Of a stretch of DNA of 64,000 nucleotides, positions 39,690-49,485 are shown one piece after another. This stretch comes from Planctomycetota bacterium (GTDB lineage Bacteria; Planctomycetota; Planctomycetia; Pirellulales; Lacipirellulaceae), in the NCBI GenBank assembly GCA_013286045.1, contig JABDGM010000004.1, positions 1-64,000 of the forward strand, written 5' to 3'. The position numbers and the translations under genes were made by a program. Positions within the stretch are counted from its first letter, which is position 1. Each line of letters begins with the position of its first letter. The notes below the pieces were generated by a model. That model did no database searches and was not told the DNA's origin. It saw only the letters and a program-made list of their open reading frames with translations.

Positions 39690-39755
39690 CTGCTACCCAC
39701 CACCCACTCCGCTCACACCCCCCTATATGTATAGGGGGTGGAGGGAGTGGTGGTA
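39690..39755. repeat. Long imperfect inverted repeat centred on CCCCCTATA-tg-TATAGGGGG
   Basis: Perfect core at 39719-39738 with imperfect arms (CACCACCCACTCC / GGAGGGAGTGGTGG). Confidence 0.75.
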
Positions 39756-39818
39756 GTGCTCGTGGTACAGGTCAATACAATCAGCGAAGTGAAAGGACTG
39801 GTCCACACGTCTCTGCGG

Positions 39819-41153
39819 TTAATCCTTCCATTGGAAAGCCTTGATGGGACTCTTCCGGTAGGTGACCGACTTTTGTACTTCCTCAAGCTTCCCGGCTTCT
39901 AAGAGCAAAGGAAACAGCTTTTTCCATCGTCGCGTGGAGATACCAGCCAGTTCACCAAGTGCGCTCTGACTTTGCGCCCCATGCTCCTCCGAAGCAACGC
40001 GCACCCTAGAGAATTCTTCCGTAAGCTGTTCCTCAGCCTTCGCGGCTTTCCTGTCGTCCTTGTCAGACTGCTGCTGCGCTTCCTCTTGCTTGTAGTATTC
40101 ACCGTCCCTAACTGCTGCGGTCTTCCAAATTGCAGCTTCCCGTGGTCCCGATGGATCACCTTCGTTGCAGTTCAGCGCCCACTTGGAACAGCTACCGTCG
40201 CTACCCCCTAGGTCCATCCACAACGCGTGGAAACCGTCTCCCTTATATCGCTCCCGCCTGGACAGCAACATCCACTGGCGGAAGTGCTCAGCAGCGCCAG
40301 CGCCAGCTAGATCATCTATATCGGGTGCAGTATTGCCGTCCCAAGTCTTCTTAATATGGTGACAGCAAATTGGCGTAGCATCGTGCTTTTCGACCATATC
40401 CGTCAGTCGGGAGTAAATCTCGACCATCTTCGGTGCATTGGCGAATTCATCGCCGGAAATCATTTTGAGTAGGTTGTCAAAAATCACGACTTCCGGCTTC
40501 CCGCTTAATATGATTCGCTCGCAAGCCATCATGTCTTCCATATTCTCGATGCGCGGTACGCAGTCGTCCCAATGGAAGTGCGCCCGTACATCGTCCCGCG
40601 TGAGTTCCTTGCCCTTAAGAATTCGGAACACAGATTCTTCCAACAACCCGCCCTTGCTTTCGCCCGCGAGCAGCAGAACGCGCCTAGGGCGGTCTACTGG
40701 GAAGCGTCCTAGGAATGGTTTGCCACTCGCTAGGGAAAGCGCAAGGTCCACAGCAATCGAAGACTTCAACGTCTTTTTCTTGCCGCCAAGAATGAATGAC
40801 CGCCGTTCCGCAAGCACGCCGTCAATGATGTACTTCGGCTTGTACTTGGGCTTGGCTAGTTCGTCGATGTCCCGCGCATTAAATTTGCCGAACCGTTCGT
40901 AACTAGTTTCACCCTTAGGCTTGGCGGGCTCAGGGATATAATTAGAAGCCTTGGAAGTCGATGGTTCCCCGCCATCATTCTGAGAGTCTGGAACCCACGA
41001 CCATTCTTGTACGTCGTGTTCGTCCCAGTCGGTTGTCCACAGAAGTTTCCATCCGCCCGGCAACTGAGCGCCGGCGGGTGGGGACTCGGGCATCGGTCCC
41101 GGGTCCGCATACGTTTCCTTCGTCTGTGCTCCCGTAATTGTGGGAGCGTTCAT
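39819..41153 (-). CDS. RepA/AAA_25-type ATPase (plasmid replication helicase-like)
   Basis: SFILGGKKKTLKSSIAVDLALSLASGKPFLG Walker A, EVVIFDNLLKMISG, ATPICCHHIKKT. Confidence 0.82.
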   Translation of the reverse strand: MNAPTITGAQTKETYADPGPMPESPPAGAQLPGGWKLLWTTDWDEHDVQEWSWVPDSQNDGGEPSTSKASNYIPEPAKPKGETSYERFGKFNARDIDELAKPKYKPKYIIDGVLAERRSFILGGKKKTLKSSIAVDLALSLASGKPFLGRFPVDRPRRVLLLAGESKGGLLEESVFRILKGKELTRDDVRAHFHWDDCVPRIENMEDMMACERIILSGKPEVVIFDNLLKMISGDEFANAPKMVEIYSRLTDMVEKHDATPICCHHIKKTWDGNTAPDIDDLAGAGAAEHFRQWMLLSRRERYKGDGFHALWMDLGGSDGSCSKWALNCNEGDPSGPREAAIWKTAAVRDGEYYKQEEAQQQSDKDDRKAAKAEEQLTEEFSRVRVASEEHGAQSQSALGELAGISTRRWKKLFPLLLEAGKLEEVQKSVTYRKSPIKAFQWKD

Positions 41154-41389
41154 TATTTAGCACCTCCGCCGATAACGGCTGTGTTAGATGCTTCGCGCTG
41201 CGCAATCCATTCGCGGAGTGATCGGGTTGAAAACCGTATGCCCTTCTTGCCGGCGCGTAGCCTGATAAATGGAATCTCGTTCGCTTTCCGCATGTCGTAT
41301 AGCGTTTTCGAGCTAACGTCTAGGAGTTTGCAAGCTTCGCTGATATTCACCAGCAAGGGCTCGGGGGTTTGGTTTGTTGCGACCATTAG
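41153..41389 (-). CDS. Helix-turn-helix (MerR/excisionase-type) DNA-binding protein
   Basis: LLVNISEACKLLDVSSKTLYDMRKANEIPFIRLRAGKKGIRFSTRSLREWI. Confidence 0.8.
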   Translation of the reverse strand, partial: LMVATNQTPEPLLVNISEACKLLDVSSKTLYDMRKANEIPFIRLRAGKKGIRFSTRSLREWIAQREASNTAVIGGGAK

Positions 41390-41668
41390 CAACACCTCAG
41401 TGTGAGTGATTAGGAGTGGATAAATACCTGATACGCCTAATTGTACGCGCGGGGATTCGATTCCGTAGAGCAAGATTCTGCACGGGTGCTATGCGGGTTC
41501 ACATACGTGTAACTAAAAACACAAACTCAATTTTTGCTCTAAAAAATTATCTGAGAATTTTTCTAGGGTCGATACGCGGGGGCGCGTATAGTCTGTTGTT
41601 CACGTTTCCAGGATGCCTGTTTCAATGCGCACGACGCGCCAATATGGCGACCGCTGATCTTCGTTACG

Positions 41669-41887
41669 ATGTCCGATCCTCAAAAACCTCAAAAACCTCT
41701 GGGACCGATCCAATCGGATACCGTCTATCCGCTACAGGTCTTCTGCGCTTTGTCAGGGCTCGAAGCAGCTTCACTCCGAAAAATGCGGGATAATGGCTTT
41801 AAGGTTCTACGCGTTGGCAAGTGTTCCTACATCGTCGGTTGTGAGTTCCTGAACTACGTTATCCAGCATGGCAAACCAGTAACTTGA
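41669..41887 (+). CDS. Small excisionase-like protein
   Basis: VFCALSGLEAASLRKMRDNGFKVLRVGKCSYIVGCEFLNYVI; precedes the integrase. Confidence 0.5.
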   Translation: MSDPQKPQKPLGPIQSDTVYPLQVFCALSGLEAASLRKMRDNGFKVLRVGKCSYIVGCEFLNYVIQHGKPVT

Positions 41888-41972
41888 CCCCATGCGCCGG
41901 ATTGTGCGAACATACCGGAGTCAAAGCTCCCGCAAGGGGGTACCTAGCAGGAAAACTCAATCGATACGGCAG

Positions 41973-42062
41973 CGCCATTGCGTATGCCGGTGCGCGGAAA
42001 CCGTAAGGACCGCAAGGCAATCTAGGTTGCCTGACAGCGCCGGCGCTCGCGATGGCGTTTTT
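41973..42062 (+). promoter_or_regulatory. Highly structured leader upstream of integrase A
   Basis: Nested helices: CGCCATTGCG/CGCGATGGCG, GCCG/CGGC + GCGC/GCGC, AGGCAA-tctagg-TTGCCT, then TTTTTG. Confidence 0.4.
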
Positions 42063-42079
42063 GTTTGTAGGTACCTCCT

Positions 42080-43336
42080 ATGAGTCAGAAGAAACCCAAG
42101 GTTCCAAAGGTGCGAGTAGTGCGTCCTAGTGGACGCGGTATCGAATTACGTTACACCGATCGCGAGACAAAAAAAGAGATACGACTAGCAACCGGCACTA
42201 CTGACGAATCGGCGATTGAGGACCAGAAGAAACAACTGGAAGCCAAACTGCTCCTAGGTATCGATGCCAAGCCCAAGAAACGCGTAGGCGGTCCCCACAT
42301 GCCATGGGCGGACTTCCGCGAACGGTTCCGAGAATTGCACCTACACGCGCTTCGCGAAGATTCCAGGGAAGCGGTAGAAGTCCGACTGAATGTGGCAGAG
42401 CGAATCGCAAAACCTCGCACGCTATCCGATATGGCGAACGCGGAGACGTTGCACGATCTCCAGGTAAAGCTACTGGAGGGCGCGGAAAGCACAGTAGGAC
42501 CAAAGGGCAAGAAACGCAATCGCGGTCCCCGATCTCCGCACACGGTAAAGTCCTATATGGTCGCGGTGCTGACGGCGCTGAATTGGGCGCGCGATGAGAT
42601 GCAATGGCTGCAATCAGTTCCCAAGGTTCGCAAGGTTAAGGTTTCAAAACTGAAGCATGCCAAGGGGCGGGCAATCTGTGAGGAAGAGTTTGACCGCGTT
42701 CTCGAAAAGGTAAAGGACGTAGTAGGTGCTGAAGCTGAAGAGTCCTGGAAATATCTTTTGCGTGGACTCTGGGAAAGCAGTTTGCGAATTGATGAGTTGC
42801 TACATCTCCATTGGTCCGACGGGCAGTACATTGTTCCGCAGTGGAGCAAAGGCAAATTGCCGGTGCTGCTGATCCCTGCGCCCATGCAGAAGAATGACAC
42901 TGAGGAAAGCATACCGCTGTTACCTACCTTGGAAGCGGTGCTGCTCGAAACCCCCAAGGCGCAGCGGTTCGGATGGATTTTCAATCCTTTGAGTTTGCAA
43001 ACGAAGCTGGGACGTAAGGTGCGGCATCAGCGCCCTAGCGCCGAATGGGTTAGCCGGATTCTCTGTCGGATCGGTGCGAAGGCTGGGGTTATCGTCCAAG
43101 CGGCAAAGGGGGAAGGCAAACCGAAGTTTGCCAGCGCCCATGATCTCCGCCGAAGCTGTGCCGAGAGACTGGCTAACGCGGGAGTCCCAGAGCGGGAAGT
43201 TGCCAAGGTTCTCCGCCATGCGGACGTAGAGACTACTCGCAAGTACTACGCGCCGGGGACCGTCCAAGAGTCCGCTGGCATCATTCGCAAGCAGTTGAAT
43301 GTACCTAGGTACATTGCCAAGTCGGAATCGTCGTAA
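42080..43336 (+). CDS. Tyrosine recombinase/integrase (integrase A)
   Basis: HDLRRSCAERLANAGVPEREVAKVLRHADVETTRKYYAP; stop codon immediately abuts the att repeat. Confidence 0.92.
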   Translation: MSQKKPKVPKVRVVRPSGRGIELRYTDRETKKEIRLATGTTDESAIEDQKKQLEAKLLLGIDAKPKKRVGGPHMPWADFRERFRELHLHALREDSREAVEVRLNVAERIAKPRTLSDMANAETLHDLQVKLLEGAESTVGPKGKKRNRGPRSPHTVKSYMVAVLTALNWARDEMQWLQSVPKVRKVKVSKLKHAKGRAICEEEFDRVLEKVKDVVGAEAEESWKYLLRGLWESSLRIDELLHLHWSDGQYIVPQWSKGKLPVLLIPAPMQKNDTEESIPLLPTLEAVLLETPKAQRFGWIFNPLSLQTKLGRKVRHQRPSAEWVSRILCRIGAKAGVIVQAAKGEGKPKFASAHDLRRSCAERLANAGVPEREVAKVLRHADVETTRKYYAPGTVQESAGIIRKQLNVPRYIAKSESS

Positions 43337-43384
43337 GTCTAGCGCGCTCGGCAGGATTCGAACCTGCAACCCCTGGTTCCGAAG
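43337..43384. repeat. 48-bp direct repeat, att at the tRNA-Arg 3' part
   Basis: Identical to 35198-35245. Confidence 0.95.
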
Positions 43385-43416
43385 ACCAGTGCTCTATCCA
43401 ATTGAGCTACGAACGC
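43343..43416 (-). tRNA. tRNA-Arg (anticodon TCG)
   Basis: GCGTTCGTAGCTCAATTGGATAGAGCACTGGTCTTCGGAACCAGGGGTTGCAGGTTCGAATCCTGCCGAGCGCG folds as a cloverleaf; CCA not encoded. Confidence 0.93.
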
Positions 43417-43713
43417 GAATGCCTTGAAGTACACAAGATTCTGAGTTTATGAATGCGTTCAAAAAAGTGACTGCACATCCATTTATACGCCCAATGGTTG
43501 GCATTTCAGCAGAATCTTCCATCCTACCGGACCAGTGAGCGTGCGATGCCTACCTATTCTAGCCGCCGGACGTGGACCAAGAAACCCGGCACGCCCTGCC
43601 CCGACTTCCCACTTTTTCGGCATGCCAGGGGATGCTGGAAAAAAGTGCGTGAGAAATTGATACACTTCGGCGAGATTGCCAATGACCCAATAGCACACAG
43701 GTTAGTTTGGCAT

Positions 43714-44256
43714 CTATAGTGCGCTTGACCGTTTTGGCAAAACTAAGCGGCGATGGATGCCGAACACGGCTATTGCACCAGCGGGCCAGGTGAACCATGG
43801 CCAAACATCTAGGCTCGCCAGCCTTCGTTCGCCAGCGTCGATCGTGAAATGGACTTGGAAGGCCGTTTGCTGTGCGGAACAGTTAATCTCAGTATTCCAC
43901 TCGCCGGGCGCCGGCAAATCGACGAGCGCCGCGCTTAAGAGTTTGTTTGTCGCTGCATCGTTCGTTGCGACGGCGTGAATCGTTCGGCACGGCGCTCCGG
44001 TACTCGTGAGCGTGACGATTATTTGAGTGTTTGGGATAGGCTTACCAGTTTCGGCGTCCTGAACCAGGATGCTAATGTCGATTGGCCCGGCGCGCAGTGG
44101 ATCGGGTGACGCGAAGACGGAAATTCGGTAAGCGCCATGGCGCTCCATCATAACGATCCTGCCGCCATCCGCCAGCGCGGGTGCGATACACAGCGCGAGC
44201 GTTAGAAAACTCGACATCAGCATAAAGGCAGGTGATCGCATACACACCCAACGCAA
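43714..44256 (-). CDS. FixH/YtkA-like secreted or membrane protein
   Basis: GAYRISVFASPDPLRAGPIDISILVQDAETGKPIPNTQIIVTL; adjacent to the oxidase assembly gene. Confidence 0.55.
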   Translation of the reverse strand: MRWVCMRSPAFMLMSSFLTLALCIAPALADGGRIVMMERHGAYRISVFASPDPLRAGPIDISILVQDAETGKPIPNTQIIVTLTSTGAPCRTIHAVATNDAATNKLLSAALVDLPAPGEWNTEINCSAQQTAFQVHFTIDAGERRLASLDVWPWFTWPAGAIAVFGIHRRLVLPKRSSAL

Positions 44257-46584
44257 TCAATTAACCAGTGATGGCAAGGTGCCGCGCATTTCCATCGGCT
44301 GAAGCACGATCCACACTCCGCAGGCAAACAACAGGCAAATCAGTAACGCCCACGGAGTGAAAGCTTTCGCAGCCTGCGAAAGCCGCGCGGCATTCGCTTC
44401 GGAAATACGAAAGCCTGTGTACAGCGACAGAAGTAGACCGAAATCAAGCATGAGCATTTCGAAGTGCGGAATCCATTCGGAAGGTGTGCGACAGCACGCG
44501 CACTGTAAAATCGGTGGGCCTAGCACATTCCACCCATGGTCCTCCGCGAAGCGCTGTGTCGCTGGGATGATCGTGTCCCAGCTCGCGAACAGATGAAAGC
44601 AATAATGGGCGAGCCACATGCCGAGACCGATTGGAATAAGAGCGAACGAATAGCGAACGGCGATCGTCCGCGAGTCGTCGGTCAATTTCCCCCAATAGCG
44701 GCTCATGGTACCCGCAATGTTTACCGTGAGCACAGGCAACAGCACGATCGCAAAGCCGTAATATATTGTTGTGACAAACAATCGCGACGGTTTGCCCGAA
44801 AGTATTCCCAATTGATCCTGCCACCGCAGCACGGGCTCAGTCATTCCAGCAGCGTTGGCAAATGCGCCGAAGACGAGCACCAGGACGAGCGCAGCGAGGT
44901 CTGGCCGCTGCGTAAATCGACCGATACCGGAGCGTTTTGGATCGCTCCAAAGGGTGGCGCCGGGAACCGTTGCGAGTATGCCTACATTCTCATGCGGGCA
45001 GGCGTGAACGCAGTCGAGGCAGAAGGTGCAATCTAGATTCCCGTGCTTGCGGGGCTGAAAAAGTTCGAGTCCACAACCCGCAACTGCCGCGCCGCCCCGG
45101 ATGCACTCCTTTGTATCGCACGTTGAGCAAACCGCGGGGGCTCGTACTTTCACTTCTAACGGCGAGATGAGCGATTGCACGAAGTTGAACTGGCCGATCG
45201 GACAGACAAATTTGCAGAAGGCGGCACCTGCAAAAAAACTGTCAACGATAAATGCGGCCGCGAAGTAAGCGATCGCGATCCAGGCCGTTATCCAAGGACT
45301 GCTCCACAGCGAGAACGCTTCGTAGCTCCACAAAAACAGCGCAATTAAACCGACTGCTAACCATTTGCTGCGCAACCAGTTCGGCCAGGGACGTCCGCCC
45401 GGGAGCCAGCGGCGGGCCAAACTGCGCGGGAGCGTGAAGGGGCACGCCATGCAGAAAAAATTACCCGCCACGAGCAAACTCAAAATCAACAGGCCGCGCC
45501 AATGAATCCAGGGCAAAACGCCCGCCAGGTTCAGTGGACTGATTTGCGGACCTGTCAGCCCGTCGAAGATGACGAGCGCGGCGAGCAATCCCATGAGGGT
45601 TTGCAAAAGCGGGCGCGAAAACCTCCACCGCAGAAAGCGGCCGATTAAAGGAACGTGGAGAAGATCGAACGCTGGCCGTGTTGATGCGACCGGCCGCGCG
45701 CCGATGATCGGTAGTTGGGCGAGAGTCGCGAGGCGCTTTCGCTTGGCGAGGCGAGTCTTCTCTGCACTTGTCGAACCAAATAAATAGCTGACGCTAATCC
45801 AAAACAGCGGCAACAAAAAAGCCACCGATCCGGGCACCCACATCAGGACACCGGCCGCTACCTGATCATCGAGTGCAGATAGCCCATCCAGGCGCGGCAC
45901 GTTGGAGTAATACGGATACAGCACGCTCGGCGAAAAGCATAACCAGGCCGCCAACAATGTGTTTTGTGCGTCCGCCAGAAGCAAATAGGGAAACAAAAGC
46001 GCTTTGGACCACGTCGGACGGCTTGGATAAGGTCGCACTACGGGATACCAAAACAAGAGAGCGGTCGCCACGAAGCAAAGATGCTCGACCACGTGCCAAT
46101 CTGTTTGATTCAAACCCAGCTCATAGCCGTACGGCGTGTGCCAGAACCACGTGGTGGAGACAAATAGGGGCCATGCGACGAATGGATGCGTAAGATGAAT
46201 GAATGCTTTACGTAGCGTGCGCGAGCGCAAGAGCGGCGCGATCCAATATATTCGAATGGGGGCCGGCAAGCCGCGGAGCATCGGCAACAGCGGCCAGCCG
46301 AGCCAGATTAGCGGCGGCGCGACCATCATCAGCAGCAGGTGCTGCAGCATGTGAACTTGCAGTAATAGCGCGGCGAACGGCTCGATCGGCGACGCGAGGG
46401 CGAGATAGACTGCCGTGAGGCCGCCGAGAAACGCGGCTGGCCGGCCGCCATGCCATCGCACTGGATCACGCCGGCGCAGCGACCGCCAGCCGAGCAAATA
46501 CACGGCGGCTGTTACGATTAACGACGCAGCAAGCCAAGGGGCGAGTGGCCACGAGCGCAGGGCAGCTTGGAGCGTCGGGCTCAT
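44257..46584 (-). CDS. CtaG-type cytochrome oxidase assembly domain fused to NapH/CcoG-like ferredoxin domain
   Basis: CtaG-like HMLQHLLLMMVAPPLIWLGWPL; C-terminal CKFVCPIGQFNFVQSL and CTFCLDCVHACPHENVGIL. Confidence 0.85.
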   Translation of the reverse strand: MSPTLQAALRSWPLAPWLAASLIVTAAVYLLGWRSLRRRDPVRWHGGRPAAFLGGLTAVYLALASPIEPFAALLLQVHMLQHLLLMMVAPPLIWLGWPLLPMLRGLPAPIRIYWIAPLLRSRTLRKAFIHLTHPFVAWPLFVSTTWFWHTPYGYELGLNQTDWHVVEHLCFVATALLFWYPVVRPYPSRPTWSKALLFPYLLLADAQNTLLAAWLCFSPSVLYPYYSNVPRLDGLSALDDQVAAGVLMWVPGSVAFLLPLFWISVSYLFGSTSAEKTRLAKRKRLATLAQLPIIGARPVASTRPAFDLLHVPLIGRFLRWRFSRPLLQTLMGLLAALVIFDGLTGPQISPLNLAGVLPWIHWRGLLILSLLVAGNFFCMACPFTLPRSLARRWLPGGRPWPNWLRSKWLAVGLIALFLWSYEAFSLWSSPWITAWIAIAYFAAAFIVDSFFAGAAFCKFVCPIGQFNFVQSLISPLEVKVRAPAVCSTCDTKECIRGGAAVAGCGLELFQPRKHGNLDCTFCLDCVHACPHENVGILATVPGATLWSDPKRSGIGRFTQRPDLAALVLVLVFGAFANAAGMTEPVLRWQDQLGILSGKPSRLFVTTIYYGFAIVLLPVLTVNIAGTMSRYWGKLTDDSRTIAVRYSFALIPIGLGMWLAHYCFHLFASWDTIIPATQRFAEDHGWNVLGPPILQCACCRTPSEWIPHFEMLMLDFGLLLSLYTGFRISEANAARLSQAAKAFTPWALLICLLFACGVWIVLQPMEMRGTLPSLVN

Positions 46585-46591
46585 AAAGTTG

Positions 46592-48079
46592 TCATTCGTG
46601 CGCGCCTGGCGCGGTTACAATCGGCGTCTCAGCGGCGCCGGCAGGCAATTGGTCCTCGGGCCGCAAGCTGACCAAGAAGTCGACCAGTACGGTCATCTCA
46701 TTCGCGCTCATTTGCTTGCCATACGCGGGCATGTTGCCGCCGCCGGGCGTGCCGTTACTGACTTGATCGATTAACTGGTTCGCCGTCATTCGAGTGCCGA
46801 CATTGCTAAGATCGGGCCCGCGGCGGCCGCCAACTCCGTCGAGCGCGTGGCAGTTGCGGCAGTTTTTGTATTGGAATACGACTGCGCCTTGTAACTCGAC
46901 CGGCGAGCGCTCTTTCACAAAATTCTCGGGCACCGGGTCACCGCTCCAAGCAGTCATTTTCGGCGACCAGGGCGCGGTAGCTCCTTCGTAGGTAAGGGCT
47001 CCGAGCGCCGTATATGCAACGATCACAAACAGCACGGCGGCAGGTCGGCGACTGGGTGCTCTTTCACCCCGGTTGCTGATAAACGGCACCAGAAAAAGGA
47101 TCGCAATGACGATCACCGGAAATACGAGCATGATAAAAGTCTCAACGCTCGGCGGGCTGAGTGAGAGCAAACCGAATAGCCACAAAAACGGCCACTCGGG
47201 GCGCGGGTTCGCGCCGGCAAGCGTGGGGTCGGGTGGCGCGGTCGGACCTTTAGGTCCAACAATCGCGGCGATTGCAACCACCACGATCACAGCCAACGAC
47301 GAAAACAGAACGTCTTTTAGAATGGCATCGCCCAAGAATGGCACGCCGCGCTTGAGTTCCTCGTGGTACGTGGCGTCGTACGTATTAGGATCCACGACTT
47401 GTCCCGCTACGGGCGGCGTACTGACGCCGCACTTCAGCACCAGCCAAAGATGGACCGCCAAAAATGCGATCAGCGCTCCCGGGATTACAAAAACGTGCAG
47501 TGCGAAGAACCGGCTTAGCGAATCGCCGCCGATGATCTCACCGCCGAGAAGTAAATGCACGATCCGCGGGCCGATTACCGGCACTCGGCCCGCCATCGAA
47601 CCGGCGACCGCGAGTCCCCAGTAAGCGTCCGGGTCCCAGCGCAGTATCTGCCCCGAGAAAAACATGCCCATCGTGCAGATGAGCAGGAAAACTCCTAGCA
47701 CCCAAGTGAGTTCGCGCGGGTACTTGTACGCACCGTGCATGAATACCTGAGTCATGTGGACAAGCAGCAGCACGACCATACCAGAACCGGCGTAGTAGTG
47801 CAGCGCTCGCAAATACCAGCCGAGTGGCTGCTGGTAATTCAGATACAGCAAGCTCTCGTACGCTTTGTCGGCCGCCGGGACATAGACGAGGGCGAGCCCG
47901 ATGCCCGTGAGAATCTGGATCAGAAATAGCGTCATTGCCGCGCTGCCGAAAACATACCACCATCCTAGCGGACCTTCGATCTCGCGCGGCACGGGATGCC
48001 GCATCATCGGCATCAGCGTATCGCTGATGCCGAGGCGGACATCGAACCAGCGACCAATTTGTTTGAGCAAATTAAACAT
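46592..48079 (-). CDS. Cytochrome b (b6/bc type) with C-terminal cytochrome c domain
   Basis: LRALHYYAGSGMVVLLLVHMTQVFMHGAYKYPRELTWVLGV; C-terminal CRNCHALDGVGGRRGPDLSNVG. Confidence 0.93.
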   Translation of the reverse strand: MFNLLKQIGRWFDVRLGISDTLMPMMRHPVPREIEGPLGWWYVFGSAAMTLFLIQILTGIGLALVYVPAADKAYESLLYLNYQQPLGWYLRALHYYAGSGMVVLLLVHMTQVFMHGAYKYPRELTWVLGVFLLICTMGMFFSGQILRWDPDAYWGLAVAGSMAGRVPVIGPRIVHLLLGGEIIGGDSLSRFFALHVFVIPGALIAFLAVHLWLVLKCGVSTPPVAGQVVDPNTYDATYHEELKRGVPFLGDAILKDVLFSSLAVIVVVAIAAIVGPKGPTAPPDPTLAGANPRPEWPFLWLFGLLSLSPPSVETFIMLVFPVIVIAILFLVPFISNRGERAPSRRPAAVLFVIVAYTALGALTYEGATAPWSPKMTAWSGDPVPENFVKERSPVELQGAVVFQYKNCRNCHALDGVGGRRGPDLSNVGTRMTANQLIDQVSNGTPGGGNMPAYGKQMSANEMTVLVDFLVSLRPEDQLPAGAAETPIVTAPGAHE

Positions 48080-48656
48080 GGACCGAACTGTCTGTGCAGC
48101 GCTTCGCGCTTGCCGTTAGCGTGTCCTGAAGAGTTGGATAGTGGGGGGCCTGAATCTGCAATCGACCTTTTTCAATTCGCCACTCGCAATGGAACATGCC
48201 TCGCGGCGGTGGACCAGAAGCCCTCTCTCCATCCGCGTAGTACACGCCGCCATGGCAGGGGCACATGAAGAGGCCGGACTGTGGAAACCAAGACACTGGG
48301 CAACCCAAATGAGCGCAGTTGACCGACAGCACGCGAAATTGATCCGCCCCTTCTTCGTTCTTGCCTTCGTTGCGCGCGTACACGCCGGTGAGTGCAGTAA
48401 CTCCATCCCACGGTTGCCGCAGCGGATTGTCGAAGTTCACCCGGCGCGTTTGATTCAGTGGAAACGCACCCACAGCCCCAAGGTCCACCCAAAATACTGA
48501 GCGCTTTCGTAGCCCGAAAAAGTAACCGACGACCGGGACGCTTAAAACGACGGCCGCTATCGTGGCAAGAATCGCCGAAAGCCAGCGCAGAAATGTGCGG
48601 CGGCCCGGTCGTGGTGCATCGGTCGCGGTTATGTCTTGGGAGGTAACGTCCATCAC
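48072..48656 (-). CDS. Rieske iron-sulfur protein
   Basis: CAHLGCPVSW...CPCHGGVYYADG. Confidence 0.93.
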   Translation of the reverse strand: MMDVTSQDITATDAPRPGRRTFLRWLSAILATIAAVVLSVPVVGYFFGLRKRSVFWVDLGAVGAFPLNQTRRVNFDNPLRQPWDGVTALTGVYARNEGKNEEGADQFRVLSVNCAHLGCPVSWFPQSGLFMCPCHGGVYYADGERASGPPPRGMFHCEWRIEKGRLQIQAPHYPTLQDTLTASAKRCTDSSVHV

Positions 48657-48679
48657 TCGTTTGTTCTAAAAAATAGGAC

Positions 48680-49465
48680 TCAATGTTGCTCGGCCACAGC
48701 AGTGCTGCCTACCGATCGCCATTGGGCGAGTAGCGCGACAAGATCGTCAATTTCCGCCGTGCTGATTGGTTCATATTCGGCAGTGCGGCCGCGTTTTTCC
48801 GCGTAGGTTGGCATACCAAGATCGGGGCGCCCGGTGATGATGATACGTCGAAGCGCTTGATTACTGATGAGCGCGAGGAAGGCAGGCGCGTTGATCGCAC
48901 CAGGACCCGAGCGGTTTCCTTGCGATCCCGAGCCATCCGGTCCGTGGCAGCCGGCGCACGCGCGCTGATATATGGCCAGCCGGCGCGTATGCTCCTCCAC
49001 TGCTGGAATAGTTTGGGGCTCGTTTGTGATGGCATACGCAGGCGGCGAGTGATCAAGCGGCGCCTCCGACTTCCAGTGGGATTTAACTCCCTCGGCGAGC
49101 AGCTTCACTTGTTTGTCGGTGAGCGAACCACCGTTTACGGTGGCGAATGCAGGCATGAGTGTGCCCGCTCGACCGTCACCGATCACTCGGTGCAGCTCGT
49201 CTTCGGGAATAATTGCCACAAATAGAGGATCGTTAAGCGGCGGAGCTGGGCCCAGTTTTCCGGTGGCTCCGTGACAGCCGGCGCAGTTGGTCGTGTAAAG
49301 CTGATCAAAATTAGCGATCTGTTCGGGACTGACTGGCAGATCGGCTTGATCGGGCTTGCCCGACAGATTGCAACCGCCCGCGTTCAACAGAATCATGCCA
49401 ACGACGGCGCTAAGCCGCAACGCGAATCGAAAGCTGCAAATGTGGTTTAACGAATGGTAATTCAC
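48680..49465 (-). CDS. Di-haem cytochrome c
   Basis: Two CxxCH motifs (CAGCHGATG, CAGCHGPDG), lipobox-like NAGGC; GTG start. Confidence 0.88.
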   Translation of the reverse strand: MNYHSLNHICSFRFALRLSAVVGMILLNAGGCNLSGKPDQADLPVSPEQIANFDQLYTTNCAGCHGATGKLGPAPPLNDPLFVAIIPEDELHRVIGDGRAGTLMPAFATVNGGSLTDKQVKLLAEGVKSHWKSEAPLDHSPPAYAITNEPQTIPAVEEHTRRLAIYQRACAGCHGPDGSGSQGNRSGPGAINAPAFLALISNQALRRIIITGRPDLGMPTYAEKRGRTAEYEPISTAEIDDLVALLAQWRSVGSTAVAEQH

Positions 49466-49485
49466 GATCGCACTTCGTCCCGCGA

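Noticed and set aside
42920-43369. Minus-strand ORF beginning MQVRILPSALD, also the N-terminus of 33857-35230
   Set aside because: This is a translation of the tRNA-Arg sequence and runs antisense to integrase A; not a protein start.
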